From the NCBI GenBank assembly GCA_011800805.1, contig MPNW01000106.1, positions 91,712 to 155,711 of the forward strand: a stretch of DNA of 64,000 nt, read 5' to 3'. Every line of letters begins with the position of its first letter. The first letter of the stretch is position 1. A program made the translations under genes and the position numbers. The DNA is from Hirudo medicinalis. Lineage: Eukaryota > Annelida > Clitellata > Hirudinida > Hirudinidae. Below are positions 1 through 12,705 of this stretch, piece by piece. The notes under the pieces were generated by a model. That model had not been told where the DNA came from and made no database searches. It worked only from the letters and a program-made list of their open reading frames with translations.

Positions 1-235
1 TCATTTGGTGGACGTAATTATTAAATTATTATGAATTACAATAAATAATTATATTACTTTACTTCATTAATTTCATAGACGCAAGTTACTTTTAATCATT
101 TGGTGGGCGGAGTTTATTTTGATTGACGGAGTCCATCTTGTTATGAATATTGATTACGGCAGATTCGGCGGTTTTACCGCCATTCGAATTGGCTGAAGTT
201 CTTTTTTGTTGATAAACAGGTGTTAGTTTGTTATT
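1..235. repeat. Dispersed repeat, copy 1 (partial, at window edge)
   Basis: The stretch around 60-190 (a 'catagacgc' core, then 'gttactttta', a 'ggagtttattttg' block and 'ggcagattcggcg') recurs at about 60310-60590 in the same order and orientation with scattered changes and one small insertion. It is therefore a repeat family and not a gene. No coding similarity was seen. The ORFs across 92-469 on both strands look like chance. The copy is cut by the window start, so its true end is unknown. Confidence 0.7.
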
Positions 236-1955
236 CACACGATCGCTTAGTTGGTATTTCGAACATGTTTCGTTAACATGACTTGCGACAGGGATGCCGA
301 CAGATTTCGGGCTCTTATTAGGCATAGCGACCGCGGTCCCATAAGTTATGTTAATTTGGTAATGGAAAAGCAAAAAAAAGGCCAAGATTGTAAAATTTTA
401 AAACCAGGGCGGGCCCCTAAAAATTACCAGGCCCTTGTTTATGAAGCGACATTGAGGTTAAATGCTTAAAGGCTTTTGCAAATCTGTTCAAGCAGTGACG
501 ACTAAAAGACTAACAGTAATATTGTAAATCCATCTGATAAAATTTAGATTTTTTTTTAACATAAAAAATAACACTATTGACGTCAATTAATCTCAAACTC
601 TCCCTACTATTTTGGTGACATTATTTATGGACTGTCCCACATACTCAGTAGAGCAAGTACAAGTACTTCCGTAACCTGCAGCACTAGTTTTTCTTCGACT
701 TTTAAAATAAACGCACGGACCACTAGATCCAGTGAATGCCCATTTAAAACCTTATAATAACCAGCCTCCCTGGAATAAAATAACCAGCTTAGTGCATGCA
801 ATAACTTTCCTAATACAAAATTATAATCAACAACCTCTATCTTTTGCTTGATTTCAATATTCTTTCAAAACAAAGCAACAGAAAAAATTCTTGATCATAT
901 TCAAAAGTAAAAAACAAATTTTGTAAAGTTTGTTTAACAGCATAAGTTGAGAATGGCTGTTATCAAAAGAAAAACTTCAGCCATAATATTCCAGAGAAGA
1001 AACATTAATAACCACTTTCAGATGTTTGCAGACTCTACAAATAAAGTGCTGTTTCATTTCAGTGGATGGAATATCAAAGCACACATTAAAGTAACAATAC
1101 TCATGATTACCAACAGCCTCCCTAATGAGCAACATCCAAACCTCGTTAGCAAATTATCTAAACAATATTTTAAAAGAAAAAATCTGACAGCTAAAGCCCT
1201 CAGCCAACGACATCAGACCAGATATTACATGTAAGAAGCCAGCATTTCACATAGCTTACAACACAGAAATGTGAAGCTAAAATCTTGGAAATATTTGGCT
1301 ATAAAGACAAACAGCAATCCTGCAGCTAATGCATCTACAAATTATCTTAACCAAATGCAAACCTTATATTCTTACCAAGATTTTGTTTCTAAGGTTGCAC
1401 AATTAAGAAATATTAAATCAAAATTATGTGGAATATCTAAACTAATAATAATTAAGGCACAACTCAACTAGTGAAACGACTTGCAGAACCTCTCTTTGTG
1501 TTCTAACATATCTTCCATGAAATGTCAACATATTCAATACCAGGATTTATTGACTAGAATTACTTGTTGATTCAAAGTTCTTAAGAAATTTTGGAATTCT
1601 TAACAGTAAAAATCAAAAACAAATGAAATACTTTATATATCTCTTCCCATGCCACCACTTCATGAGTTTAAAGTATGCACTTAATAAAACTGCCATTCAT
1701 AGAGGAAAAATAAATCATCTAATATGTGTATGTTACATTTAAGAACCTGGCAGCAGAAGAGAATATTTAGCACAAGTGAACATGCATGTATTAGCCCATA
1801 ACTGAGATCACTAAGTAATTCCATACTGTTAATTTAAGTCTTTTATCCACCTTCAATTAAAAATCCTTTTAAAGGTCTCCCATGATCTTCAGAGAATCAT
1901 CAAGATCTGAAAAAATGGAGACCCAAATGCATTTAAATGCAATTTCCAACTACTT
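236..1955. other. Region downstream of Dishevelled; probable 3' UTR plus intergenic
   Basis: No recognisable coding sequence. The part next to 1956 should hold the Dishevelled 3' UTR. On the minus strand a consensus AATAAA lies at 1551-1546, about 400 bases after the stop, and is a candidate polyadenylation signal. The remaining sequence is AT-rich without clear structure. Confidence 0.4.
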
Positions 1956-4900
1956 TCAAAGGTGGTACCAACAAGCATTCCCAGTGACTGTGGCAAGTCT
2001 GAATGTTTGTTGTCTGCTGCTGGTGCTTGATCCACTTGTATCTACACAACCCTCCCTTGAACCTGGCAAAGGAGGCAGGCTTCTGTCACCACAGGCACCC
2101 ACGCTGCCGACACCTGAATCACATCCACCAGTTTTAGTTGTCGAGGAAGACCCTGTCTGTTTGCTCATGTCCTTACTTGTTTTTGATTGGCTACTTGCAG
2201 AATCATCAGAATCTGACAGATAGTTTGTCTTAATTCAAGATGAATAATAATAATAATGATAATAATAATTGAGACCAAATTCAGTCATAACAAAATGGCA
2301 CTTTCTACCAAGATTGATTTTAAAACACCTTGATAATATACCTGTATCACTGCTTGTACTTTGATCAATATCCTGATTAAATTTGTTAGAAGTGTTCTTG
2401 CCCATAAGTGGGGAGTTGGTATTTGTTGGAATTTGCTGAGGGCGAGATGTTGGATGATGTGATTTGTCTGGGTTGTCCCAGAGTTTGCGGATCTGTTTGT
2501 ATGTGTGTGTCACAATGCAAGCACAAGTTCTGTCTCTTTTCACTGAAACAAAATTGAACTTCAACATCCCATTTTTCACAGACAAAATATCAAGACACAG
2601 ATAAAATATCAAGCTTAATTTAACTATAACAGTTATAAATCCTTCCTGAAATGTTTCTTCATTGCAAGACTAATGAGATATTGCTATTCCTCATAATAAG
2701 CTGGAAAAAATGAATGACCTGAACTGATGACACTCTCAGCACCATTGTATCCAGGCATGCTGATGTAACTGGCTCCATCATTGACATAGTTATAAGGAGT
2801 TGAGGGGGGGCCCAACATCATGTTTGAGGTAGGGTTGTAAGCGTTTGGTGGAAGAGGATAGGTTGGCCTTGTGGGATAAGTGGGAAGGTTCCAAGTCGGA
2901 GGTGGTGGCAAAGGGCCAATGCCATCACGTTGTTGCATCCCAACAGAAGATACTGAATCTATGTCATCAGCAAGTGACAATGAACTAAAGTCTGTAAATA
3001 TTTATACCAACTTGAAATTCAATAATAATAATAATAATACCATTAAATCAAAAAAAATCAAAACCAACCCTGAACAACATTATTTCCAAATACATAGTAG
3101 CACTGTTCTGAGAAACTGATTTTGTTTACTGTGTGTTGAATGAAGCCATACTTCAGCAGACTGCATGCATACCTTCTGGCATCTCTCCTGTCTGCAAACC
3201 CTTCCACATGAGTATACAGCCAGTCCACTAACTCTGAACCTTAAGGAAAGGAAACACACAATAAAGCATTATGCTATTCTCCTACATTCAAGAATCCACA
3301 AACCAATGAATGATTGGGGTATTGGTATTTTTAGCCACATGCGATCCCTTATATCTAGACCGGAGTCAGGTTGTGCCATTGCCCTCACAACTACAGCCAT
3401 ATCAGCATTCTTTGTTAGATTCAAATCAACATAGCCTGAAAACAAAAAAGTACTTCAACCTTAATCAGTGGAGGACAAGTAAAACCAACTTTTTGAACTA
3501 TGTGATGAACTGGATGTTGCAGAGGAATGGGCAGCTCTGATTACAACTATAAAATTGTTTAATAGTTTACTAATTAATCATTAAATAATCATCAGTCTAT
3601 GATAATTTAACACTTACAATCATTTGGTGGAATAGAGCTTATGAGAGATGAAGTGGCTGAGGTTAGACTGCTGATTGAAGGAGGCCCTGCCACCCTGGGT
3701 GCCCACATTCCTCTCACAGCCTCTGAATGCATCACCCAAGCTGAAGGATCAATGGGTCTGACTGGTTCTTGCCTTGGGATTGTAAAGTACCCTTTGGGGT
3801 TTGGATCCCAACATTTTGCAACCACTAGAGTTATTGGTCTGTTAACATTTAAATAAATATTATATTTATATATTCATACTTTCGACAAATGTCACTGATA
3901 TCAGCAAGAAATATATTCGATATTATTTTACCAAATTTTGCTAATAGCCAGTAAATGTTAATATTCGATTCAAGCATTTAAAATGTAATGCTCGATTATA
4001 TGCTATAATTTAATTGGGCTTATAAGTGGCTGTAATCAAATATTTACCCTGGCCTCTGAACTGCCTCCCTCAATGTCCGGACAGCGTCATCGTTGCTCAT
4101 ATTCTCGAAGCTAATCCCATTCACCTCGAGGATCATGTCTCCTGGTTCTATCCTGCCATCCTGAGCAACAGCTCCTCTATCACCACAATGTATTAACAGA
4201 TTGCAAAAGTTATAAAATCTGCCATGTTTAAGTGAAGGACATACCCATTCATAATAGAACCAACATAAATCCCACCATCACCCCCCCTTGTACTCTGTCC
4301 CACAATGCTGATCCCTAGGAAACTCGCAGTGTCTGAATAAGTTTAAAATACAATACAGCCTTATTTTAAATAATAATTACTTATGTTTACATAACTATAA
4401 ATAGGAGTTAAAATTCAGCATGATCAATAGACAGAATTTAGTTCAAATTGAAATGACAGAAATGAGTCAGACCCATATTGAGAGTTATGGTGACAATGTT
4501 GAGAGACATGGTGGAGTCTGTGATGCTGCTGAATGAGGAGGCCTGAACAAACAAAAGCACCAAGTCTACGAGCAGTACAAACACCACTAATTGAATTGGA
4601 AGGCACTTTCAACATAAAGATATAAATTACCAGAAAGGAATTACATTTAATGTTGTTCCCCCATTTTTTGCACAACACAAATCTGTTAGGGACATTGTTC
4701 TCAAGTATGTTCTCAGTCAACTTTGTATCCATCCACAAAATCAATAAAAATAATATAAAAAATAAAATTAAATTAATTAGTAAAATTAATAATAATAATA
4801 ATACAATTTATATATTAACGTAGGTGCAAGCATTAAGCTTAAGAACTACATCAAATTAAAGCCATATCAAAACAAGTGATAATTATAATTAAAACAATGA

Positions 4901-6584
4901 TAATTATTACACGATTAAATAAACAACAATCAGGCGATAATTTCCATTACCTGGCTCAACACAGGAAGTTTGTGTCTTCTCTTCTTTTTCTTCTGTCCAT
5001 GAGGTCGTGTGACTTGCGATGTGTGTGTAGATGTTGAATATCTGAAAACCACATTACAATGCAATGTTTAATCATTACCAGATCAGTTGGGAAGTTGAAA
5101 CCTTGTATGGGTCTCATCATCTGAATCCACAAAACTGGTGGTGTCAATGTCACTGCTTAGAACTGAAGATGCAGCATCAAAATTTGCTTGCATGGGCGTC
5201 CTTGTAACTTGCAGTTTACGAGACTGTCCGACACATGTCGAAGCTCCCTGAATTTTTGGTTGGGTAACTTTTTGTTTGAGTTCAACATTCTTCACTTCAT
5301 TTCTATAAAATATTGAGTTTATTAATAGATACACAATGAGAATGAGAATGAATCAAATTAACACTAACATGCCCTCATGAGATGACTTAATTTTTTCTGA
5401 GGTCACTTCAGCAGATACATCAGCACACTGAGATTGGTTGTCAGAAATACTACTCTCAGATGTTACAAGCTGCAAAATGCAATCATTTTAAACAATAAGA
5501 ATAATTTTTTCCTCTTAATCCATCTCTTCAACAAAAGTAAATCTATACAATTTTCAATTATTTTCAGCATAATTTATCATAAATATCAGCAAGGCTTTGA
5601 AGAATATTAAAAATGTTTTCCCAATGACTTTAAGATAACATTCAATTAGTTTTATAAAAAACATATGATAGCCTACCCATGTTATGATTCTCCCATTAAA
5701 ACTGGGAAGTTTTGACTTCTCATCCACAATTTCTTCCTTGACCACCCTAATAAGTAAATCAACATGAAACATTGAGTTTGCAGTCATCTGGCTTAAAAAA
5801 AATTTGATGCTCATATTGGCATCATCATAAGAGTTACTTAGCTTTTTACTTTAAAAGAATAAAGATCAGGATCGTGGAAATATTTTCCTTTTATATTTGC
5901 AGTGTCATGGAATGCTCTGTCTTAAACAGATCTAACTTCCAGACACCATTGAAATATTTAAATGCAACTTGAAATCACATTTATTTGAAATCATTTATGA
6001 TTATGGTACATTTCTCTATTGCTATTAAACTATTGCTTGTTGTCATCTTTTTAGCTATAGCACATAACAGGGAGGCTTTGGTCATGAGAGTACTTCCACA
6101 TCAAGATCAGGTGCTGAGACACTTAAAAGATGACTTGAATAATAACAAAATATGTGTGCTATTTGCAAAATAAAACCTTTATGAAACGGAAATTGTCTGG
6201 TTTGTTTTGCGTTTATATATATCAAAAAAAGAAAATCCTTAAAATATTCTGCCTACATAACATTTAGCTCAGCAATTCAAAACTTTTCTTTGTAAAACAA
6301 AGGAGTCTTTTAATACCCCATAATAAATGACGAAATCCCATATCCTTTCGAAACAATTTTAAACTGGGCAGATATTACACCGAATCAGTAATAAGCTTTC
6401 TTTAACATTGTTAAAGCACTCACCCAAAATCGTCATCCATTGACTTGAAGAAATATTTGTAATTAAATTTATTGAGGGCATTCTTAAGATCCAACAATGT
6501 AATCTGATCCGCCACTTTTGGTATTTTAATTAAATATGGAGTTTCTTGATCGTCGATGTGATATATAACTTTAGTTTCCTCCAT
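1956..6584 (-). CDS. dsh: Dishevelled (segment polarity protein, Wnt relay)
   Basis: Cytoplasmic scaffold that relays Frizzled signals to beta-catenin and planar-polarity branches. Coding exons, 5' to 3' on the minus strand: 6584-6424, 5746-5677, 5469-5369, 5302-5102, 5041-4951, 4542-4473, 4332-4245, 4176-4048, 3838-3618, 3435-3304, 3239-3069, 2991-2719, 2542-2342, 2212-1956. They join in frame to 721 residues, normal for the family. An N-terminal DIX domain (residues 1-80) includes [12 protein letters not shown] and VVKEEI. A basic stretch KKKKRRHK follows near 200, then a PDZ domain (about 213-305, with [10 protein letters not shown] and [10 protein letters not shown]) and a DEP domain (about 378-478, with DRMWLKI and [14 protein letters not shown]). 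The tail is rich in Pro and Ser. The C-terminus keeps SRQQTFRLA and GN but not the usual FVDVM end. The donor after exon 11 and the exon 12/13 junction are the least certain. The gene is divergent from DCTN2. Confidence 0.95.
2684..2718 (-). other. dsh: In-frame extension of Dishevelled exon 12 ending at TAG (possible short isoform)
   Basis: If the donor at 2718 is not used, the reading frame continues through eleven codons (…[10 protein letters not shown]) to a TAG at 2684-2686. This would give a protein lacking the conserved C-terminal motif. The splice donor is a good match, so the long form is preferred. The extension is listed because retained-intron transcripts here would still encode a clean protein end. 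Confidence 0.3.
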
Positions 6585-6959
6585 TATAACCCCAGACTAA
6601 TGCGGCACACAAACAATGTATAGTGATTTAGAGAGCCAGTGCGAGATTAAAACAACATGGCGTTTCATTTAATTCTTTTTGAAATACATTGTATAGAAAT
6701 TTTGATAATAAATTTAAATAAATATTTATTTTAGTTGTTATATATTAATTTCTTATATACAAAATTTAGAAATAAATATATCGGTTTTATTTCACAGTTA
6801 AACGACAATTTCTTTAGTAATTTATTACATTAAAAGAAAAAAGCATTTATTTTGTTCAAATAATGTCTCTCACTAATATAATCGAATTCCTATTTGCAGT
6901 GCCCACATTTTGTTTTGGTTTGACTCATTGGTCCACAATCATTGGTTTGCATTCTAAGA
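6585..6959. promoter_or_regulatory. Shared divergent promoter region of dsh and DCTN2
   Basis: The start codons of Dishevelled (6584, minus) and dynamitin (6960, plus) lie head to head, 375 bases apart. Both 5' UTRs and both promoters must fit here unless non-coding first exons lie elsewhere. No TATA box or other specific element stands out. The interval is AT-rich. Confidence 0.5.
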
Positions 6960-9423
6960 ATGGCACATCTGGGGGAATCTGGAATAGAGGTATCGTTTAA
7001 AGTTTGATTTTACCACTATTTTTTTTTAATTTGGTTCTACCGTGCGTTCTATGTTCTTGTGTTTGGATTTAACCGGTGAAGTGTATGGATGTTATATGTT
7101 TTCCATTTCGTTACAGTATGTCTATGAAACAGATGCAACATCAGGATCTCTCCAGGTGTCAAGCTATAAAAATGTATTTTAATTTTTTCAATGAAAAGTC
7201 ACAAAAGGAAACTGTTAAATAAAAAGTGAGCATTAATTACACTTATTGCATACAGGTTGTTGATGGAGAATCCCAATCTGATGGTTCAAAAGGTATGATT
7301 CTTGGGTTATATTTTGTGTATCTGTAATTGACTAAACTTTTTTTTTAGCCAACCCTTTCAGTCAATTAACAGATTATGAATTGGTTAGCATTTGATTATG
7401 TATTAGTTTTAAGCTTTTATGAAATTGTTTTTTGATTCTATATATATAATTAGCTGTTAGAATATTTTATGTGAGAATTTATTTATCATACTAATTATGT
7501 TAAGTTAGTGAGTTTCATGATGAGGTTTGGCACCATTTAATTAAAATTAAATATGATTATACCTATAATTATTAATTAAAAATAAATTATAAATTTTATA
7601 TTATATATTTATAGATAGATATTATAAATCTATATATTTATATATATATATATATATATACGTATATACATTTTTACCCAATCAAAACACTTTGAACACA
7701 CAGACTTTAATTTTTTATATATAGATTTGGGAAACATAAACATATACATGCACATTATTTTATGCTATGGTTCTACTTGCATTTTATCACAATTATGAAC
7801 AACTAAAATTGCCAATAACAATAATATAGGCTTCACAAGATGAGCCAAAGGAGACTTTGCAACAAAAGCTACAAAAACTCTGGCTAGAAATCATCGAGTT
7901 TCAGGATGAAGTGAAGGCAGTCAAAGTATTCAAAAGTTTTTGTGTTGCACAGATTTTAGTTTTGAAAGGTGATTTGATTAAAGGAGAAGACAAAGTCAGA
8001 GGAAACCTCTCAACAAGCACTTAATGAAACTGGGGATTTGCTAAAAAAGTTGGATTCATTGAAAGTCCTGACTGGAGATGAAACCTCAAAAATTAATCTT
8101 AGTGATCCTCAGGGTACTCTGCATAAGTAAGCATATTGACTTTTATTAGGATTGCTTTGATAATATTATTTATTTATTTTCAAGAAAGTTACTGGCAGAA
8201 ATTGATAAGTTTAGAGGCAAGAGAGCTGAAAATGAAGTTTCAAAAGATCTAAAAATTGATTATCAACTTTTTTATCCAAGCAAGGATTCTAAAGTTGATA
8301 GAATGGCAAAAGTAATCTCATGCCTTTTGTCAGCCTGTTGTATCTACTTTATTTTTAAAGATTTTGAATTCTTTAGATAAGTAGCTTGGAGAAAAGGTTG
8401 GCTCGATTGGATCAGGCTTTGGGAAAAATACCAGAAATTCCTGCAAGTTCATTAAAATTATTAAATTTAATGGATTAAAATACTGTGCGATTCATAAGTC
8501 TCCGTCTCTAAAACTAAATTTTAGTGTAAATTTTAGTTTATTTAGACTTATGAATCGCACGGTATATTAAATTTATTTATTTTAATTTTAAAATTTGTTG
8601 GCTATTAAGTTTATTTGAAATTAATTCTTAGACGCCACTGATCGTTGAGGCTGCTAACAAAAGTTTGTTGGTAAGTTAAATCATGGCCAAAATGAAAAAT
8701 GAGTTTTATTCATGAAAGTCATTTTTTCAGGAAACTGTTTCCATTCTTGTTAATAAGAGTAAAACTTTGGAATCTCAAAACTGGAATGATGTGGAGAACA
8801 GGGCTGGAATAGTTCTGAAGAGGATGGATCAGATAGCTGAGAAGAGAGACATTATGGAACAGAAATCCAAAATGGACAAGGTAGATGGAGCTTCAACACT
8901 TATGCTTGGAATAGTTGAAGTTGAAGATTTAGATTTTTATAAGTAATTGCTGTTAGATTTCAGAGTTATACCATATCATGTTAAAGTGGCAAAAACTTTC
9001 AAGTATGCTTCCTCAGGTTGTTGATCGACTCACAAGTCTTAAATCTCTTCACGAGCATTGTAAGTATTTCAATCTCTTGTTTAATGGTTGAATATGGCAA
9101 GAATAATACAAATTTATCGTGTGAATGTTATTGTTAAATTGTTCTTGATTAATGTCTGTAAAAAATTGTTCTCAGCTTTACAATTCAAGCAGCTTCTTGG
9201 ACACTTGGAAGTAACTCAACAACAAATTGGCATCCAGCTAAAAGGACATAATGACCTCCTTAAATCGGTTTTAAACTTAATTATTTGTTTAAAGATTTGA
9301 TGGTTTGTACAGTTTTGTAAGCTTAAATGTTTGCAGGTACAAAACGACATTGCAAAGAATCTCTCAACCATCAAGATCAACTGTGAAAATATTGAGGGCA
9401 AACTTAAAAATGTCAGCAAATAG
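6960..9423 (+). CDS. DCTN2: Dynactin subunit 2 (dynamitin)
   Basis: Shoulder subunit of dynactin, the dynein cofactor for cargo transport and spindle function. Exons: 6960-6989, 7117-7155, 7256-7292, 7349-7383, 7830-7925, 7984-8126, 8185-8311, 8377-8442, 8632-8670, 8731-8880, 8957-9059, 9176-9267, 9337-9423. They join in frame to 347 residues, somewhat shorter than the roughly 400 usual. Family landmarks: VYET near the N-terminus, INLSDPQGTLHKKLLAEID, VDRMAKISSLEKRLARLDQ, LYHIMLKWQKLSSMLPQVV, and the C-terminal block FKQLLGHLEVTQQQI. Most of the protein is predicted coiled coil from its heptad-like hydrophobics. The first four exons are tiny and weakly conserved, so the N-terminus is the least sure part. 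One intron (8443-8631) has a GC donor. A probable AATAAA lies at 9861-9866. Confidence 0.93.
8481..8564. repeat. Palindromic MITE with TA ends inside DCTN2 intron 8
   Basis: The arms 8483-8500 (CTGTGCGATTCATAAGTC) and 8545-8562 are near-perfect reverse complements. The inner parts also pair loosely ('actaaatttta' with 'taaattttagt'). The unit is flanked on both sides by TA. This is the layout of a tiny Tc1/mariner-type MITE of about 80 bp. Confidence 0.75.
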
Positions 9424-11289
9424 TTACTTGCGGTGGAAGTGCCAATCATCCCATTTGTTAATTTTGAGCTTAATTACTCAAAAATTTAAATGTTCATAAT
9501 AATGAGTCTTTTTCCCATGTAACTGGAAAGCTGAATTTTTGTGTTTAAAAAATAATTACATGATGTTTTCTAGATATTCCTCACATATCTTGTAAGTGAA
9601 TTCTTTCACTAGCTTAATGATAATTGTTTATCAGTAGATAATTTACATTTTTTCAAACTTATTATGAATATTAGTTATTGGTGGTGGTTCATTTTGTGGG
9701 TTGAAAATTCTGTTCACATCTGTGGATGTGTTTCTTGAATGTGGTGCATTTTGTAATAATTCAAGTGCACCATATTATTTTAGCCATTTCCATTGGCAAA
9801 TTATTCAAATTCTAATGGAATTATTGTTCCAATTCCAATGGGATTTATATCTAAGATTGTAATAAACATTACAATTATGCCATGATGTGATTTTCCTGTA
9901 GACTAGCAGGAATCATACTAGGGTTATGATAAATTTGTTGGAAGTTGATTCATGTTGGATATGATATAAGTTCCCCAAAGCTCTTGATTTGAGAGTGCTC
10001 TGCATCTGCATCTCTTCCGAATGAGTTAGCTGGCCACAGCTAAATTTGTAATCTCTATGCAGAGAATTGCAGAATTGCGTTTCATATTGATTGTTGTGGG
10101 TGCACTGAACTATCTATGCTAATGTAGGAGCTAGGAACGGTAACTTCCCTTTTGTTCGTTCTAGTCCTAGTTGTGTGTTAGGTAGTGTGGATGCGTTGGC
10201 GAATAAAATAGTTGTCTGTAGTGTCTTGGTCTAATCGACTAACTGCGAGTTACAACATGAAGGCGTTGAGTCCACATCCTGATCAATTATATGTTTAATG
10301 TATATTAATTCAATTCAAATAAGACAAACTTTATAGTGGCTTAAGTCCGAATCACAGGACCTCAAGGCCACCGTAATTGATTGAGTGTAAGTATATCCAC
10401 ATGGTTATAAGGATTCATTCATAAACATCTTATTATAAATTATCTGCAAAAGCTACGTTGATATCGTCATTTAAGCATAATTTCGAGTGTAAAGATTTAT
10501 GGAGCAAAAGTAACCAAATCGTGAGAAATTGATCTTCAACACTTGATGGATCTTTTAATTAATTGCAATAGTAATGATAATGATTCCGAGTTATATTGAG
10601 ATTATAGCGGCATATGTCGAAACAGAATTTCAAAACGACTTCAACATTGAAAGTAGCTTTCCTTGAAGAGGCTATACCAACATTGGTAATTGTTGCAGCA
10701 AATAACACAGTTCCGATTTTTCTTCTCGTTTATTATCGCCGACACAAACGTTATTATAAACACGCAACTTAATTAACTGAGCGTAAATATGAAACTTAGC
10801 CACTATCGACTTCAACTTGAAGCCCTCTTTTATAGCCTTTCGTGACCTAATAAACAATAATAGGTTAATTAAAGCTTATGCCAACGTTACCAATCCTATT
10901 GGCTGATCGGATTACTACATGATAATTACCATAATTATCATATAAATTACAGGGAATGGCTGTAACGGTAACAGAAGGGAAGAGTCTGTTCCAGATCTGC
11001 GGGCCATCAATGTCTGTAGACCTGCCATCCAGCGTTGCACGTCGGCAGATGATTTGAAGGGCTTCTCCAAATGAGCACAATATTGCCAAGGAAACGACAG
11101 TTTCTCTTGCTCACTGACGAGTTGTACAGACCACCTTTGGAAAAGGTAAACGAATCCCAAAAGCAAAACAGCAGTTTGATGAGTTGTGCGATGATGGCAG
11201 ACCCACTGATCCAGAAATGCGATTCAAAGTAAATGTAGTTTACTCGAGACATTCTCATCAATCATCGATTTAGAGGAATTCAGGTTGTA
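9424..11289. other. Intergenic: DCTN2 3' UTR, then unassigned sequence
   Basis: The start carries the DCTN2 3' end, with AATAAA at 9861-9866. The rest to about 10960 shows no coding similarity. From about 10960 to 11260 there are traces in several frames that may be the decayed upstream part of the hAT transposase that follows. Nothing there could be assigned firmly. Confidence 0.4.
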
Positions 11290-11764
11290 AATACATTTGA
11301 CATATTGCAGCCTCCTGAATTGAATTTCGCCAACGATGATGAACTGTTCTCAAAGGCGACAAAGCTACGGCAACAGTATTCAAATGACATGATATCATCG
11401 TTCTTCGAGCGGTTGCAGAGCTTCAGAATGGTTCTAAAAAAGAAGAAGAAAGAAGACAAGAAAAGAAATACAGGAAATAAGCACAATCAAAGAGCTGAGT
11501 CATCTTTTGATAATCGAATATACTTCTCTATCTAGATCACTCCTGGATGCACTGCATATCTTATCTTCCTTACTTTACCAGTAACTATGGAAAGAGCAGA
11601 GAGGTCGCTCTCAAAGCTTAAGCTCATAACAAAGCTACTACATATTACAAGTCATCATGTTGCAAGGTAGACTATCCGGTTTAGCAATTCTCAGCCTAGA
11701 AAATGAGCATGCAAAGCAAGTGGGCGTTGATGAACTTGATGACATTTTTGCAGAAAAAATGTGA
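11290..11764 (+). pseudogene. hAT transposase remnant, C-terminal part (ZMYM1-like)
   Basis: From about 11290 a broken frame reads LQPPELNFANDDELFSKA. A second block at about 11535-11764 reads LTLPVTMERAERSLSKLKLI and later RLSGLAILSLENEHAK, ending DDIFAEKM and a stop. This matches the hAT dimerisation region shared with ZMYM1-type proteins, where 'P-V-T-x-A-ERSFSKLKLIK…RLSGLAILSIE' is typical. A stop codon interrupts the two blocks and the upstream catalytic core is not readable, so this is a dead copy. Confidence 0.75.
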
Positions 11765-12650
11765 CGCAGAAAGAAATTCTGAACATGCAGTATAGTAGAG
11801 TACTTACAATAGAGGTTTGTTGTCGTTGATCTTTAAACTATCAAATAGGACTTAATTAATTTAATGGATCTAATAATGGACTTGGAATGATCTCCTGCGG
11901 CATGTTAAGTCATCTGAGACAGTTGTCTCATTTAAAAGCAATCTTAATCCATGCTGATGTGTTTTTTATATTCCGTTCGCTCACGTGTTTAGATTGATTG
12001 CGATGGCCACAGTGCCTTTTATATCCAGCCATGGATACTTTGATACTTAAATATGTGCCTAAATAAGTAAATAAATAATAAACAAGTTTACACTGCTTTA
12101 TTTAAGTAACCGTTCCGAGTGGGGGCCCATATATAAAGTTGCTGTGGGTCCCTGATGAGCTAACTACGCCAATGGATTCTACCTGACAAAATAAAAAAAG
12201 ACCTGATTAATCACAAGACATTCAACATTATCTCCAATACTTTGAACTTTTTTGTCTGTGGTTACAAGTATCAAATCAGAAGTAACTTTAGGTACTAGCA
12301 AACTGTTTGTAAACAGCAGTAAATGTATTGATAATTTGGACTTGTTTTTTTTAATAGATAAAAATTTGAAATAGTGATACATATAATAAATGTATTTTTG
12401 TTTAATTATTGACTTAATTTTTTCACACTAAATTAAAACTTGCAACAATACTGTTGCAGATGGTTTGGTTTGGTTTCGTTACGTTATAATTCCGACTCGT
12501 TTTTAAATCGAAGAAAATGCTAGAAAATATGTAAAAAAAATGGTATATGTAAAAAATCTATTTTTGATTAATTATTCACTTTAATATGGGTCACTGATTT
12601 TCGATTATCTGGGATCTGAAATCCAAAATATTTTACTTTTTGCCCCATCC
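11765..12650. other. Intergenic, nothing recognised
   Basis: AT-rich sequence with only short chance ORFs. No repeats, RNA genes or coding similarity recognised. Confidence 0.4.
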
Positions 12651-12703
12651 TAGTGTACATCGTGAAAAGAAGAGGATCCCGAGCAGATCCTTGGGGCACG
12701 CCG
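12651..12703 (-). pseudogene. LINE reverse transcriptase fragment (GVPQGS motif)
   Basis: Read on the minus strand this short piece gives GVPQGSARDPLLFTMYT, the conserved GVPQGS…GP.LF motif of non-LTR reverse transcriptases. No flanking RT domain is readable. It is cut directly by the hAT-like terminus that begins at 12706. Confidence 0.65.
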
Positions 12704-12705
12704 CA

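Noticed and set aside
7620..7665. Long TA run in DCTN2 intron 4 as a functional element
   Set aside because: A simple dinucleotide repeat with no associated structure.
10865..11261. Minus-strand frames with 'GPQIWNRLFPS' as a LINE C-terminus
   Set aside because: The short resemblance to the 'WNSLP' LINE motif is not supported by neighbouring blocks, and the plus strand leads into the hAT remnant.
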